64,000 nucleotides of DNA from Phyllobacterium zundukense (GCF_002764115.1 NZ_CP017943.1:372001-436000); one strand, 5' to 3'. Shown: positions 17,705-27,214, numbered from the stretch's first letter. The notes: a model not told the origin generated them from the sequence alone. Translations and numbers: made by a program.

Positions 17705-18412
17705 TCAATCCGTCGCTTCGAAAACCTCCGGTTCAAACTCTCTTACGCCCTCGTCTTTGGCAAACAGGACACAGGGGCCGTTGGAACCACGAGGGTCGTA
17801 GGCGAAGCCTTTCGCTGCCAAGGCCTGTGTAATTTCCCGAATGCCGGACAATCCGTAGAGGTGGTCGTGCAGTTCAAGGAAGATTCGCTCGATATGGGGG
17901 AGTTCAGATCGTCCAAGTAAATCTCGCTCAGCGCCCTCAATGTCCATGACAAGAACGTTGATGGCATGATCCGCAATGAATTTATCGATGTTGATCGACA
18001 CCAGTGATATTTCGCGCTGGTAGGGTCCTTGATTTTTGTCCATGGACGACATCCAGAGATCCTCTCGAACATAGAACGGCAAGATACACGGTTCACCTGC
18101 AGTCAATATTCCCTGGGCCAAAACGACATTGCCAAGGTCGTTTGCACTGATCACACGATGGGCAAGTGCCGCTGTGGATGGGTTTGCTTCGAATGACCAC
18201 ACCCGGACCCCCGGGGCCTTTGCAATAAGCGACGTGATGATGCCGATCCCTGTCCCAAGCTCCAGCACCCGATCATTCGGCCGCACGGCCTTGAAGACCG
18301 ACTTGGCCTCTTTGGCTTCGTAGCTGCCACTTGTAAGCGCCTGCCAGATAGCGGGTGAAACCTCATCAGATGTTAGAGGTACCCTAATTCCGTGAACCGT
18401 CAGTAATTCCAA
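17705..18412 (-). CDS. FkbM-family SAM-dependent methyltransferase
   Basis: 235 residues. SAM-binding motif I is DRVLELGTGIGIITSLIA (about residue 46), followed by VWSFEANPSTAALAHRVI (motif II) and the FkbM C-terminal NVLVMDIEGAERDLL. FkbM enzymes O-methylate sugars or polyketides, often in surface polysaccharide pathways. No glycosyltransferase or polysaccharide genes lie nearby, so the acceptor is unknown. Transcribed on the minus strand, downstream of the GGDEF/EAL gene with a gap of about 125 bp. Confidence 0.85.
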   Translation of the reverse strand: MELLTVHGIRVPLTSDEVSPAIWQALTSGSYEAKEAKSVFKAVRPNDRVLELGTGIGIITSLIAKAPGVRVWSFEANPSTAALAHRVISANDLGNVVLAQGILTAGEPCILPFYVREDLWMSSMDKNQGPYQREISLVSINIDKFIADHAINVLVMDIEGAERDLLGRSELPHIERIFLELHDHLYGLSGIREITQALAAKGFAYDPRGSNGPCVLFAKDEGVREFEPEVFEATD

Positions 18413-18538
18413 ACCAAACTCCTTTGGTTGCCTATCGGGTTGCAGCTGCCAGACGGGGAAACAACCGCCTGCACCGACTTTCCTTTTTCAAAGCATAGCT
18501 ATGTCTTAGGACGACGATGTGAAACTGAACGGAACGTT

Positions 18539-20536
18539 TTATCCTCTGCCAGATGCCGTTTTGGCATCGATCAGATTTCCGCAATCTGTCGAATCATCGT
18601 AATTGACAACTTGGCGAAGGTGCTCCAATCGCGATGCAGGTGCGGGCATGCCCAGCAAGTAGCCTTGGACCTGCTCGCATCCAACCTGTTTGACGCATGC
18701 GAACTGCTCTTCGGTTTCGATGCCTTCAGCGATTGTGGTCATCCCCAGGCTTCGCCCGACCCCTGTCACCAATTCGACGATGGCGAAGGCATCCGCGCGG
18801 GTTGTAACGTCGCGGATAAACGAGCGATCGATTTTGATTTTATCGAAGGGGAAACTCCTGAGGCTGCCAAGTGACGAGTATCCAGTTCCAAAGTCGTCCA
18901 TCGCAATCTGGATGCCGATTGCCTTCAATTGCGTCAAAGTGTCGAGCGTCTGTTCATTCTTGTCCAGGAGTACCGATTCGGTGATCTCAAGCTCAAGTCG
19001 GTTCGGATCGAGACCACTTTGAGTGAGTATGGTAACGACGCTCTGAATAAGATTTCGGCTGCGGAACTGTACAGGCGACAGATTGACCGCAACTTTGAGC
19101 GACCTTGGCCAACGGGCTGCCTCCAGGCAAGCCGTTCTTAAAACCCACTCCCCCAATTCATGGATCAGCCCGATATTTTCGGCGACCGGAATGAATTCTA
19201 ACGGGGGGACTTGGCCGCGTACGGGATGGAACCACCGCAGGAGGGCCTCATAGCCACAAATCTCGCGTGTAATCGTGTTGACTTGCGGTTGGTAGAACAC
19301 TTCCAGCTCTCCATTACGCAGCGCCTGCTTAAGATCTGCCTCGAAAGACTTTTTCTCCGTCAATCTTGTTTGCATCTGGGATTGGAAAACACAAACATGG
19401 CCAGAGCCGAGAGACTTTGCTTCGTAAAGCGCAAGGTCCGCGTGCTTGAACAGTTCATCTGCGTCGGGTTCCGCTTCCGATATGGCAACGCCGACGCAAG
19501 TACCGATTTTGATCTCCCGTTCACTGACCTGGTAGGGAAAACTGATTTCATCCATCACGTGACGGGCAAAATCGAAAGCCTGTTTGTCGGTCAGACCCGC
19601 GCTGAGGATCGCGAACTCATCGCCGCCTAACCGACAGATCAAGTCGCCTTGCCGACTGAGTTTCGTGAGGCGACTTGCGACGGCCTGGAGAAGACCGTCA
19701 CCGACGTCATGCCCCAGCGTATCGTTCACATCCTTGAAACCATCGAGATCAAGGAGAAAGATCACGGCAGTTGGTCCGCCAGCTATCGCAGTTTTCAACC
19801 GCGCTTCCAGGTCTGAGCGAAACAAAATACGATTGGGAAGCCCGGTGAGCGCGTCATGGTGGGCAACATGTTTCAGACGATAGTTCTGAAGCGTCAATTC
19901 CCCTGACGCTTCGCGGAGGTTATCCGTCAAATCCTTCATCTTGCGGTGAGCACCGTCCAGGAGACTGTTGTGGTGCAGGAGCAGAACAACCAGCCCCACC
20001 CCGCAGAGAATGAGCCCGCCTGCAAGCCCGGTATAGACCAGATGGAGCTGTCTTAATTCTGCTTGGGCCGCGTCGATCAAGCCCACATCGAACTCAACCG
20101 CAGTGGATGCAAGCGCAGTCATGGATGCATCCAGAGCGGTCATCGATTGCAGCATGGTCTTGATACCTTGGGAATCCAGGCTGTCCAGACGCTGATCCAG
20201 CATGTCTAGAACATCACCAAGCTTCACAAGCAGCTCGCGTCGCTGAGGATCCAGCTCCACAAAAGCACCTAGATTGCCGTGCTTCAACAGTTCCACGCGG
20301 CCAATCATAATATCAAGACGGAGGCGGACCTCATCGCGATCAACATCCATGCCCAAGGCATAGGCAGCGAGGCGATGCTCCAGCCTCATATATTCGGACA
20401 GCGTCTGAGCCACGGCCCAGGAGTCGTTATAACGGGCAAACTTCTGCAGCGCAGTTTGCCGCTCGGCAATGACATAGGCGATGTAGGCCGTCGCCACCAC
20501 AAAGCAGCAGATGATGATCCCGAGTATCCGTTTCAC
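18539..20536 (-). CDS. Membrane-bound bifunctional diguanylate cyclase/phosphodiesterase (GGDEF-EAL)
   Basis: 665 residues. Transmembrane helices at about 4-22 and 168-188 enclose a helical periplasmic sensor of about 145 residues. GGDEF domain about 215-380 with intact active-site RLGGDEF (304-308); EAL domain about 395-650 with EALLRW (430-435), the ExLxR metal/substrate motif, plus ELEITES, DDFGTGYSSL and GIETEEQ. All hallmark residues of both activities are present, so it may make and degrade c-di-GMP depending on signal. The gene for a secreted molybdopterin-fold protein ends nine bases upstream, suggesting that this partner supplies or senses the periplasmic signal. Confidence 0.93.
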   Translation of the reverse strand: MKRILGIIICCFVVATAYIAYVIAERQTALQKFARYNDSWAVAQTLSEYMRLEHRLAAYALGMDVDRDEVRLRLDIMIGRVELLKHGNLGAFVELDPQRRELLVKLGDVLDMLDQRLDSLDSQGIKTMLQSMTALDASMTALASTAVEFDVGLIDAAQAELRQLHLVYTGLAGGLILCGVGLVVLLLHHNSLLDGAHRKMKDLTDNLREASGELTLQNYRLKHVAHHDALTGLPNRILFRSDLEARLKTAIAGGPTAVIFLLDLDGFKDVNDTLGHDVGDGLLQAVASRLTKLSRQGDLICRLGGDEFAILSAGLTDKQAFDFARHVMDEISFPYQVSEREIKIGTCVGVAISEAEPDADELFKHADLALYEAKSLGSGHVCVFQSQMQTRLTEKKSFEADLKQALRNGELEVFYQPQVNTITREICGYEALLRWFHPVRGQVPPLEFIPVAENIGLIHELGEWVLRTACLEAARWPRSLKVAVNLSPVQFRSRNLIQSVVTILTQSGLDPNRLELEITESVLLDKNEQTLDTLTQLKAIGIQIAMDDFGTGYSSLGSLRSFPFDKIKIDRSFIRDVTTRADAFAIVELVTGVGRSLGMTTIAEGIETEEQFACVKQVGCEQVQGYLLGMPAPASRLEHLRQVVNYDDSTDCGNLIDAKTASGRG

Positions 20537-20545
20537 GCTGTGTCT

Positions 20546-21058
20546 CTATTCGATTATCAGCTTGGCCACCTGCCACGCGGACCGGGTGTAATAGGTCTGG
20601 CTTTGCAGCTGCGGATCGCTGTCATAAGGATAGACAATGAACAATGGCCCTTTATCGCGGATGGGCATGTAATTCCCATCGCGCTTCAGGGCGAGCACGA
20701 CCTTGAATTTCTTGAAATCATCCAGGGGAATCGTGGTCACGTAGTCGTTGAGGGCGACTGCCGTCACTTTCGTTCCTGTCGCCCCCACCAGTTCCATCAG
20801 CTTATCGAGAGGTACGCCCTCGAAGCGTACGCGGGTGTCGTACCATGGAGTCGCCGTTTCGATGGTCTGCAAGCCAATTTCTTCCAGCATCGCGCGGTCG
20901 AATTCTGCCGCGGAGCCATTGTTCGTGTTTTCGATTTTTCCGGATACAATCAGAATTGCCTTGCCTTCAGGCTTGGCAAGCGACCCGGCGAATGCATTTG
21001 AAATCGTGATGATCGACAACGCGATAGAGACCAAAAGGCGGATAAAGTTCATTTGCAT
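20546..21058 (-). CDS. Exported molybdopterin-fold (oxidoreductase-like) protein, partner of the GGDEF-EAL protein
   Basis: 170 residues with a signal peptide (MNFIRLLVSIALSIITISNA, cleavage after AFA). The mature domain has the small SUOX/YedY-type molybdopterin-binding fold outline (IVSGKIENTN, VRFEGVPLDKLMELVG, VTAVALNDYVTTIPLDDF, GPLFIVYPYD). The conserved Cys that ligates Mo in true enzymes is not visible, so it may be a sensor rather than a catalyst. Nine bases separate it from the downstream cyclase gene, so they form an operon; such pairs are recurrent in proteobacteria. Start at 21058 or the second ATG two codons in. Confidence 0.75.
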   Translation of the reverse strand: MQMNFIRLLVSIALSIITISNAFAGSLAKPEGKAILIVSGKIENTNNGSAAEFDRAMLEEIGLQTIETATPWYDTRVRFEGVPLDKLMELVGATGTKVTAVALNDYVTTIPLDDFKKFKVVLALKRDGNYMPIRDKGPLFIVYPYDSDPQLQSQTYYTRSAWQVAKLIIE

Positions 21059-21104
21059 ATCTCCGTTATATTGAGGTTATTAGAGCAAGCAGACTAAAGC
21101 GGCA

Positions 21105-21756
21105 TCAAAAAATGACATAGCTTCGCCTCCTTGCTGGCTGGGTGAGATGAATGACCTTCAACGAAGTGCGAAGGTAAAAGCTTGAGAACCGCACACGCAT
21201 CTGCGAAATCGCGCGGGCCAGACCAAGCCCCACATTTTCTCCTGATGGGACCAGAACGACAGCGCCCGCAGCATCTGCAAAAAGCACGGCACTGGCACGT
21301 TCCGCGGGATTGATGCGCCGGCTCAGGATATTGGATGCCACCAAAAATACACGTCTGCCTTGCGTGCGGACAAAGCCGTCGGCCAATGTCAGCGCGTAGA
21401 TAAATCCCGAGCAGGCGCCGGCAAGATCGACCGCACCGGAATTCGCCAAGCCGAGATGATGGGCTAGCAACGGAGCCGAGGGCGGCAGCAGATGGTCTGG
21501 GGTCGAGGTGGCCACGATCGTCAACGCGATGTCGCCAGGGTCTATGCTGGCATTGTTCAGCGCTAGCCAACCCGCCTTTGCTGCAAGATCGGTAAGCAGT
21601 TCTCCTTCCACGACCCAGCGCCGCGCGGATGCCGGTCCGGCGCTCGATCCAGCCTGGTTCGAGATCAAGCTGGTTTTCGATCTGCGCATTTTCAACACGG
21701 CGCTCTGGGTCGTACTGGCCAAACCCGGCGATACGGCTTGCCTTGACCGGGTTCAT
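21105..21756 (-). pseudogene. bioZ: bioZ (beta-ketoacyl-ACP synthase III-like, biotin synthesis), frameshifted and truncated
   Basis: Begins with the BioZ start [20 protein letters not shown] and [13 protein letters not shown] at 21756, overlapping the bioA stop (ATGA). After GIRA the frame is lost, but the next frame resumes at once with [19 protein letters not shown] and continues through [20 protein letters not shown] and [19 protein letters not shown], which holds the KAS III Cys. The match stops near [11 protein letters not shown], about 190 residues in, whereas BioZ is about 330. One missing base at 21625 or so plus a 3' deletion explains it. BioZ supplies the pimeloyl precursor for biotin in rhizobia; this copy is dead. 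Confidence 0.85.
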
Positions 21757-23024
21757 CGGTCACCGCCTTGGACAATCATGTCCGCTGCCTCATCAATGGC
21801 ATCGTAGATCCGGTCGAGATCCGCATCCGTCACACAATAGGGCGTCATCAGGTAAATCACATTGCCGAGCGGCCTGATCAGGAGATTTCTTGCCTTGAAG
21901 AATGTCCTGAGCTTCGGCCCAGCCTCCGAGAGGTAACCGGTCGCCGGGACATTGACGTCAAGCGCAACGATCGTCCCGGCCTGACGCGCGTTACCGAAAC
22001 GGGCGTCAGCCTTGAACCGCTCCAGCCTGGCGCCATGCATGGCGACGAGCGACTGGATACGTGCCGTGACCGGCTCCGTCTTCCAGACCTCAAGGTTGGC
22101 CAGCGCTGCGGCACAGGCGATCGGATTGGCAGTGTAGGAACTCGAATGGAAGAAGGTCCGGCTTCGATCGGTGGAAAGGTGTGCGTCAAATATTTCCGCC
22201 GAACACAAGGTCGCCGCCAGAGGAAGGGACCCGCCGGTCAAGCCTTTTGACGTGCACAGGATATCCGGTGCGATGTTCGCCTGTTCGCAGGCAAAGAGAG
22301 TGCCCGTGCGGCCCCACCCGGTCATCACTTCATCGGCGATCATCAGGCTGCCATGCCGTGTCGCGATCGCCTTCAGTTCAGCCAGAAGCGATGCCGGGTA
22401 CATAAGCATGCCCCCTGCTCCGAGAACCAGCGGTTCAATCAGCAGCGCTGCAACCTGTCCGCCGCGGCAGAATGCCTCGAAGGCGTCGAGCGTGTCCTGT
22501 TCTCGTCCCGGCATTGGAAACGGCAGTCTATCCACATCGAAAAGCATGGGTTCATAGGCCATATTGAACACGCCCCGTTCGCCCGCCGACATCGTCCCGA
22601 TCGTGTCGCCATGGTAGCCATACTCCATGACGACAATGCGGGAGCGCGGCGTGCCCGAATTGTGGAAGAAGCCCAGGGCCATCTTCAGCGCCACCTCCAC
22701 GCAGGTCGAGCCGCTGTCGGAATAGAACACGTGGTCGAGACCGGCAGGGGCAATGGCGACCAGTCCTCTCGCCAGTTCCTCCGCCGGCTCGTGGGTATAT
22801 TCGGCAAAGATGATCTGGTCATAGGTCTCGCTGGCGCGGCGGATCGCCTCCATGATGCGCAGATGCCGATGGCCGTGCGTAATGACCCACCAGGAGGAGA
22901 TGGCATCGAGGATCGCATTGCCCTGATCATCGAAGAGATAAGCGCCGTCTGTCCTGGCAATGCGCTTCATTGCCGGTTCAAGTGCGTGCTGGGTAAATGG
23001 ATGCCAGACAGCGGAGCGGGTCAC
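21753..23024 (-). CDS. bioA: Adenosylmethionine-8-amino-7-oxononanoate aminotransferase
   Basis: 423 residues from a GTG at 23024 ([19 protein letters not shown]), chosen because it overlaps the bioD stop (GTGA) and matches the BioA N-terminus; an upstream ATG at 23087 would overlap bioD widely. Class III PLP aminotransferase: [29 protein letters not shown], the PLP-binding Lys in CTSKGLTGG and [14 protein letters not shown]. It converts KAPA to DAPA in biotin synthesis using SAM as amino donor. The reading frame is intact although bioB and bioZ around it are broken. Confidence 0.93.
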   Translation of the reverse strand: MTRSAVWHPFTQHALEPAMKRIARTDGAYLFDDQGNAILDAISSWWVITHGHRHLRIMEAIRRASETYDQIIFAEYTHEPAEELARGLVAIAPAGLDHVFYSDSGSTCVEVALKMALGFFHNSGTPRSRIVVMEYGYHGDTIGTMSAGERGVFNMAYEPMLFDVDRLPFPMPGREQDTLDAFEAFCRGGQVAALLIEPLVLGAGGMLMYPASLLAELKAIATRHGSLMIADEVMTGWGRTGTLFACEQANIAPDILCTSKGLTGGSLPLAATLCSAEIFDAHLSTDRSRTFFHSSSYTANPIACAAALANLEVWKTEPVTARIQSLVAMHGARLERFKADARFGNARQAGTIVALDVNVPATGYLSEAGPKLRTFFKARNLLIRPLGNVIYLMTPYCVTDADLDRIYDAIDEAADMIVQGGDR

Positions 23025-23659
23025 AGGAGCCCTTTCTGAAAACAGGAAATGTCGAAATGAATCTGAAACGCCTGGCGCAATGCACAAGGCGTCAGGGGAG
23101 CAAGCAGCGGTAACCGTCCAAGACAGGTTACGTTGCCGAGTTGGGGGATGATCTCCAGCGTATCGGTCTGTTCGTTGCCGATGAACGCAACGCCGAAAAC
23201 CGGAATGGAACGCCGGCGCAGAGCTTCAAGTGATAGCAGCGTGTGGTTGATCGTTCCAAGCTCGGTGCGGGCGCAAAGGATCACCGGAATCTGCCAGCGG
23301 GCAAAAACATCGGCGAACACTTGGCTTTGCGTCAAGGGGACCAGCACGCCGCCCGCCCCTTCGATGACAAGCGGAGACTCTACCGACGGAGGTGACAGCG
23401 CTTCCGGGTCAATCCGAACCTGGGCAATCCTGGCAGCCACATGCGGCGAAGCCGGCGTCTTCAGCCGCCACGCCTCTGGGAAAATACGTTCAGGCGGTAT
23501 CCGTCCGAGACGCTGGACTGTTTGGCTATCCGTTTCTCCTGAAAGGCCCGACTGGACGGGCTTCCAGTAAGCAGCACCAAGCGCATCGGCCAATGCTGCC
23601 GAAAATACCGTCTTGCCGATGTTGGTGTCCGTTCCCGTGACGACAAAACGCATCGTCAT
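23021..23659 (-). CDS. bioD: Dethiobiotin synthetase
   Basis: 212 residues. P-loop [19 protein letters not shown] at the N-terminus, [20 protein letters not shown] and a C-terminal [11 protein letters not shown], all BioD hallmarks. It forms dethiobiotin from DAPA, CO2 and ATP. Overlaps bioA by four bases. Upstream, instead of the expected bioF, lies IS-related debris, so the gene has lost its original operon leader. Start MTMRFVV or the second Met two codons in. Confidence 0.93.
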   Translation of the reverse strand: MTMRFVVTGTDTNIGKTVFSAALADALGAAYWKPVQSGLSGETDSQTVQRLGRIPPERIFPEAWRLKTPASPHVAARIAQVRIDPEALSPPSVESPLVIEGAGGVLVPLTQSQVFADVFARWQIPVILCARTELGTINHTLLSLEALRRRSIPVFGVAFIGNEQTDTLEIIPQLGNVTCLGRLPLLAPLTPCALRQAFQIHFDISCFQKGLL

Positions 23660-23904
23660 GCTGCCCTGCTTTTCGGACGCTGTGGGGACGGTGCCTTGCG
23701 ATGTCTTTGTCCTGTGACAGGTTTTCCGCCGGGCGGCTTTGCCGGAATGGTTTTCATGCCGGCCACCATTGATGGGTCAGGAGGCAGTACCGCCGGCAGC
23801 CGCACAGCGCCTTGGCCGCCGATCAGGCTTGGCGATTGATCGCTGTACAGGGCGGCGACGGCGGGGGCTGAACCCCTGCCTGCGGTTAACTCGCCGAGGG
23901 GTGA

Positions 23905-24048
23905 ATGCGCATCAATACCGGCATCGATATCGCCATGGACATCCACTGGGTCACTGCCATCGATAGCGACGGTGTTGCCAACATAGGCCGCAAGGTCGAA
24001 AATCACCCGACGGCGATCGCTGGCCTGGTCGACAAGTTGAGGGGATAA
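23905..24048 (+). pseudogene. IS110-family transposase N-terminal relic
   Basis: A short frame MRINTGIDIAMDIHWVTAID continues through DGVANIGRKVEN and LVDKLRG before a stop at 24048. This is the opening of the DEDD-type transposase of IS110 elements, whose first catalytic Asp lies in the GIDIA/MDIHW segment. The rest of the transposase is absent. It abuts the bioB stub at about 24043, on the opposite strand, and marks the insertion/deletion that removed most of bioB and all of bioF. Confidence 0.7.
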
Positions 24049-24213
24049 CAGCTGGCTCATCTGTACTGCGTTTGAGTCGAATTGCGCCCTGTGGACGATG
24101 TGCGCCGGAAACAGTAACTCATCGAACAGTAAATTATAGATTATTTTGACCTCTGAAAAAATTGCGCCTGAGGTAAGTGGATCGATGGATTGCAACTCTG
24201 GCGCCTCCGGCAT
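24043..24213 (-). pseudogene. bioB: bioB 5' stub (biotin synthase N-terminus)
   Basis: About 57 codons from MPEAPELQSIDPL carry LLFDELLFPAHIVHRAQFDS and AVQMSQLLS, which match the biotin synthase opening (FNDLLFxAQxVHRxxFDPNxVQxSxLL). The sequence then breaks into the IS110 relic before the radical-SAM CxxxCxxC. The 171 bases directly follow the promoter region with two BioR boxes, as expected for the head of a bioBFDAZ operon. The open frame running on to 23656 is an artefact of the IS sequence read antisense. Confidence 0.75.
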
Positions 24214-24249
24214 GCGGGGAGTTTCTCAACTCTTAGGTGGGTAAGGCAA

Positions 24250-24278
24250 TTATAGATAGAATCAATACTTATCTATAA
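24250..24278. promoter_or_regulatory. Tandem BioR boxes of the bio operon
   Basis: TTATAGATAG (24250-24259) and the perfect palindrome TTATCTATAA (24269-24278) match the BioR consensus TTATMKATAA. They are spaced 19 bases start to start, about two helical turns, and lie 37-65 bp upstream of the bioB stub. The palindromic box would repress the bio promoter when biotin is sufficient. Confidence 0.85.
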
Positions 24279-24382
24279 CTTTAGCCAGCGCGATAGAAAA
24301 CGCAACCGCGTTAGACGCGGCCGTCGAAATTTGATCGGCTTTTGTAGGGCTGCACAGCAGCAGGATTTAAAGGGTGGGTGTG

Positions 24383-25051
24383 CTAGCCGACGATCGCGAA
24401 AGCGTCTCGCGTCGAACCTGTGGCACTTCTCACAGGCTTTTGCCCGATCCACTGGACGTGGCGCTCAAGCACGGCAACGGCGTTGTCGACGTTACCCTGG
24501 CGCAGAAATCCGAGGATAGCGCGATGATCATGGTCAGTCCGCACTTCCCAATCGGATCGCCAGGCGGAAAACAGGAAACGCGCGCTTACCGAATGAAGGT
24601 CATCGATCGCGGCAAGCAGCCGCGGCATGCCGCATGGCACGAGGATCAGCCGGTGAAATCGCCGGTTCGCCTCCTCCCAGGAGCGCACATCGCGGGAATT
24701 GTCCCCGGCAACAGTTGCCTCTTCGGCCTGTTCGAGAATTGAGGATGTCAAATGTTGGGCAGCCTGCCGCAGCGCCAGACCTTCAAGCTCGGCACGCATC
24801 AGCGCCACTTCCCGCACCTCCTTAAAATCGAAAGAGGCGACCCGGACGCCGCGCCGCGGCTCGCTGACCGCCAGCCCCTGCGCCTCCAGTTTGCGGAAGG
24901 CTTCCCGGACCGGCACATGGCTCGCCCCGAATTCCTCGGCAATGTGATCCTGCCGCAGTTTCGTACCCGGCTCCAGCTGGCCGGTGACGATCCTGTCAGC
25001 AAGAATACGGCTAATGCGGTTGGCGATGGTGTCTGCATTCGTTGTGCTCAT
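24383..25051 (-). CDS. bioR: GntR-family biotin repressor BioR
   Basis: 222 residues. Winged helix at the N-terminus (TIANRISRILADRIVTGQLE, FGASHVPVREAFRKLEAQGL, EPRRGVRVASFD) and an FCD domain (MRAELEGLALRQAAQHLT, RFHRLILVPCGMPRLLAAID). Near-identical to known alphaproteobacterial BioR in the DNA-binding part. It lies upstream of the bio operon with BioR boxes in between and one box at its own start, so autoregulation is expected. Intact, unlike most of its local targets; it could also act in trans on chromosomal bio genes. Confidence 0.92.
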   Translation of the reverse strand: MSTTNADTIANRISRILADRIVTGQLEPGTKLRQDHIAEEFGASHVPVREAFRKLEAQGLAVSEPRRGVRVASFDFKEVREVALMRAELEGLALRQAAQHLTSSILEQAEEATVAGDNSRDVRSWEEANRRFHRLILVPCGMPRLLAAIDDLHSVSARFLFSAWRSDWEVRTDHDHRAILGFLRQGNVDNAVAVLERHVQWIGQKPVRSATGSTRDAFAIVG

Positions 25052-25055
25052 ATAT

Positions 25056-25065
25056 TATAGATATT
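25056..25065. promoter_or_regulatory. BioR box at the bioR start
   Basis: TTATAGATAT, nine of ten matches to TTATMKATAA, starting four bases upstream of the bioR ATG. Position fits autorepression. Confidence 0.75.
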
Positions 25066-25214
25066 TTGCTTCCGGGAGCCTGTCGAGCCCGGGCGAATGT
25101 TTTTCACATATAAAGCGTCTATGCGCCGCCGGTATGGTTTTCGTCATGCAAGTTGTGCAGCGCTGGCTCGAAGGCGGGTTAAGAAGTGTCGGAAATTAGC
25201 GTCGAGGGAGGATT

Positions 25215-25400
25215 GGACGCTGGGCGAGAGCGAACCGTCGCCGCTGTTCCGACGGCGTTGCGCCGCCTCCATGTCGGTTTGTGGAAAGTCATTGCCCTTG
25301 AAAAGCAAGGGCAATCGATAGTCCTTCGCACAGGCAATAAGAGAAGCAATCCCCAAAGTTCAGCAGTGCTGGATGGGCGACGAAACGGCCAAATGTTCCG
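25215..25400 (-). pseudogene. VapC-type PIN toxin C-terminal relic, frameshifted
   Basis: The minus strand reads AHPALLNFGDCFSY, the PIN motif around the third acidic residue, and in the next frame ACAKDYRLPLLFKGNDFPQT, the closing PIN strand and fourth acid. A single extra T in TATTGCC explains the shift. The 5' half is not recognisable. Distinct from the PIN pair at 13.4-14.3 kb (different family branch). Confidence 0.7.
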
Positions 25401-25806
25401 TGCTTTGCCAGCCAACCTGCTACCCCCATGCCTGTATCACCGCGCCATCGGCCAGCCTGGTCACACTCTGCTGAGGACGCCAAGACTTTGCTGAAGGAGA
25501 AGCGTCTGTTGCCTCTGCAACGGACCATCGTGAAGCAGGTTCTCCAGCGAATCGAGGCGGCTCTTGATGGCTTAGTTCGTCGGACCTTAGGCAGCGTAGC
25601 GCCACGTCTGCTCCCACTGATCGGATCCCCGTCGGACCAACCCCGGGCGTTCGGCGGAGCGCGCGATGTCAGGTCCGCCCGCGCAACGGCTGATCGCCGT
25701 CCTTCGCTCACGCTGCGGCTCTTCGAGTGCGCGGTCGACCCTTGGGCCATCGCAGGTGGCTGCTCCGCCGCCGGGGATTGGCCCCGGCGGGACAGGAGTT
25801 CCGACC
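25401..25806. other. Unassigned stretch between the VapC relic and ArdC
   Basis: No complete gene recognised. A plus-strand frame covering 25428-25991 contains LLKEKRLLPLQRTIVKQVLQ but has no ribosome site and overlaps the ArdC gene. The last 60 bases are GC-rich and serve as the ArdC leader (AGGAG eight bases before its ATG). Confidence 0.4.
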
Positions 25807-26672
25807 ATGGATACGCAAGACCGCACCGACGTTTATACCCGCATCACCTCCGAGATCGAGGCCGGCGCCGGCGAATGGCGGATGCCTTGGCACCACGATG
25901 GAAGCTCGATTGCTCGCCCAACCAACATCTCTTCCGGAAAGGCCTATCGCGGCGTCAATACGCTCGCTCTTTGGATCGCTGCTCAGGCTAACGGCTTCGG
26001 AAGCGGCATCTGGGGCACATACCGGCAATGGCAAGCGCTCGACGCCCAGGTCCGCAAGGGCGAACGCGCAACGACCGTCGTACTCTGGAAGGAGTTTGCA
26101 GCACGTAGTGACGATGATGCCGTCGGCGAAGATGAGCGCCCCCCGCGACGCCTCTTCGCACGCGCCTTCTCGGTCTTCAATAGCTCTCAGGTCGAAGGTT
26201 TCACGCCTCCCGCCGCTCCCATCCTGCCTGACTCTGAACGAATCCCGGATGCCGAGGCCTTCATCAGTGCGCTCGGCATCCCTGTTACCTTTGGGCCGAG
26301 GCTGCATACTACCGCATCGATCTTGACCACATTTTTATGCCGGACTTCGATGTCTTCCGCGATGCTGTCGCTCACGTCGGCACTCATGTCCATGAGGCTG
26401 CGCATGCCACGGGCGCCAAGCATCGGCTCGATCGAGACTTCACCAAACACTTTACTCGCGAGGCCCTGGCAGTCGAAGAACTGACCGCCGAACTTGCTTC
26501 AGCCTATATCCTGGCCGATCTTGGCCTGGCGCATCATCCCCGTCCTGACCACGCAGCTTATGTGGCATCCTGGCTTAAGGTGCTGAAGGACGACGCGCGG
26601 GCGGTCTTTACGACTGCGAGCAAAGCGCAGGCTGCCGCCGATTGGATGCACGCGCAACAGCCGCCGAGCTGA
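25807..26672 (+). pseudogene. ArdC-family antirestriction protein (DUF1738 + zincin), frameshifted
   Basis: Starts MDTQDRTDVYTRITSEIEAG with AGGAG eight bases upstream. N-terminal ssDNA-binding part (WRMPWHH, RPTNISSGKAYRGVNTLALW, YRQWQALDAQVRKGERAT) runs to GIPVTFG, where the frame changes near 26300. The second frame continues AAYYRIDLDHIFMPDF and then GTHVHEAAHATGAKHRLDRD, which holds the HExxH zinc site, and ends MHAQQPPS at 26672. ArdC proteins protect incoming plasmid DNA from restriction. A one-base indel separates the two halves. Either a pseudogene or a sequencing slip at TTTGGGCC. Confidence 0.85.
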
Positions 26673-26800
26673 GCGCAATATCGCCTTCGGCTTAGCCTGA
26701 TCCTTGTGGCACTTGGATGGTCTGCCCGTCGCCGCGCTTGAGGTTAATCTTACGTGCGCGATCATGCTGATGCGTTTTCCAACGGCACAGCGGTAGTCTC

Positions 26801-26980
26801 ACAACGGCTGCGTTCCTTTGCACGCTGGCGAATATCGCGATCATCGCGGCTTGCCTCTTGACGGCATACACCCGGTCTGTATGGCCTGACCTGATTGTCG
26901 GCCTCGCCATTGCCGCCATGAACGATGATGCGGCGAAAGAAATCCGAGAGGCAGCCCGCGAGGAACATAAGACGGCTTAG
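26801..26980 (+). pseudogene. Cation-efflux (CDF) transporter C-terminal fragment
   Basis: The plus-strand frame reads LANIAIIAACLLTAYTRSVW, then PDLIVGLAIAAMNDDAAKEI, ending EEHKTA and a stop at 26980. This is the fifth/sixth helix region of cation diffusion facilitators such as CzcD/DmeF (ANIxVIxAxxLTxxTxSxWPDLIVGLxIA). No start or upstream domain remains. Confidence 0.6.
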
Positions 26981-27069
26981 GCCCGGAGCTCAGCTACGGC
27001 GATAGCCGGATCTTGCTTGACTGTCAGGATATCTTGTGGAGCTCGTAAGCTGCTTCCTATGCGTCGCGC

Positions 27070-27214
27070 TGAGCCGGAGCCACGGCCGGACCATACGTCT
27101 TACCTTGCCTCGTGGCTGAAGGTCGTATCCGATGACGAGCGGGCCATCTTTCAGGCCGCGGCGCATGCCCAGCGTGCTGTCAGCTTCCTGCACGGTCTCT
27201 CGCCCGACCATTAA
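27070..27214 (+). pseudogene. Second ArdC C-terminal fragment
   Basis: EPRPDHTSYLASWLKVVSDD continuing to FQAAAHAQRAVSFLHGL is the same C-terminal helix pair as in the ArdC copy ending at 26672 (RPDHAAYVASWLKVLKDD). Upstream homology is missing. With the CDF fragment before it, this is a patchwork of short relics filling 26673-27244. Confidence 0.75.

Noticed and set aside
24131..24145. TTATAGATTA resembling a BioR box inside the bioB stub
   Set aside because: The last bases break the palindrome and it lies in coding sequence; likely chance.
23656..24213. 185-codon minus-strand frame upstream of bioD
   Set aside because: Only its first 57 codons match BioB; the remainder is the IS110 relic and neighbouring debris read backwards.
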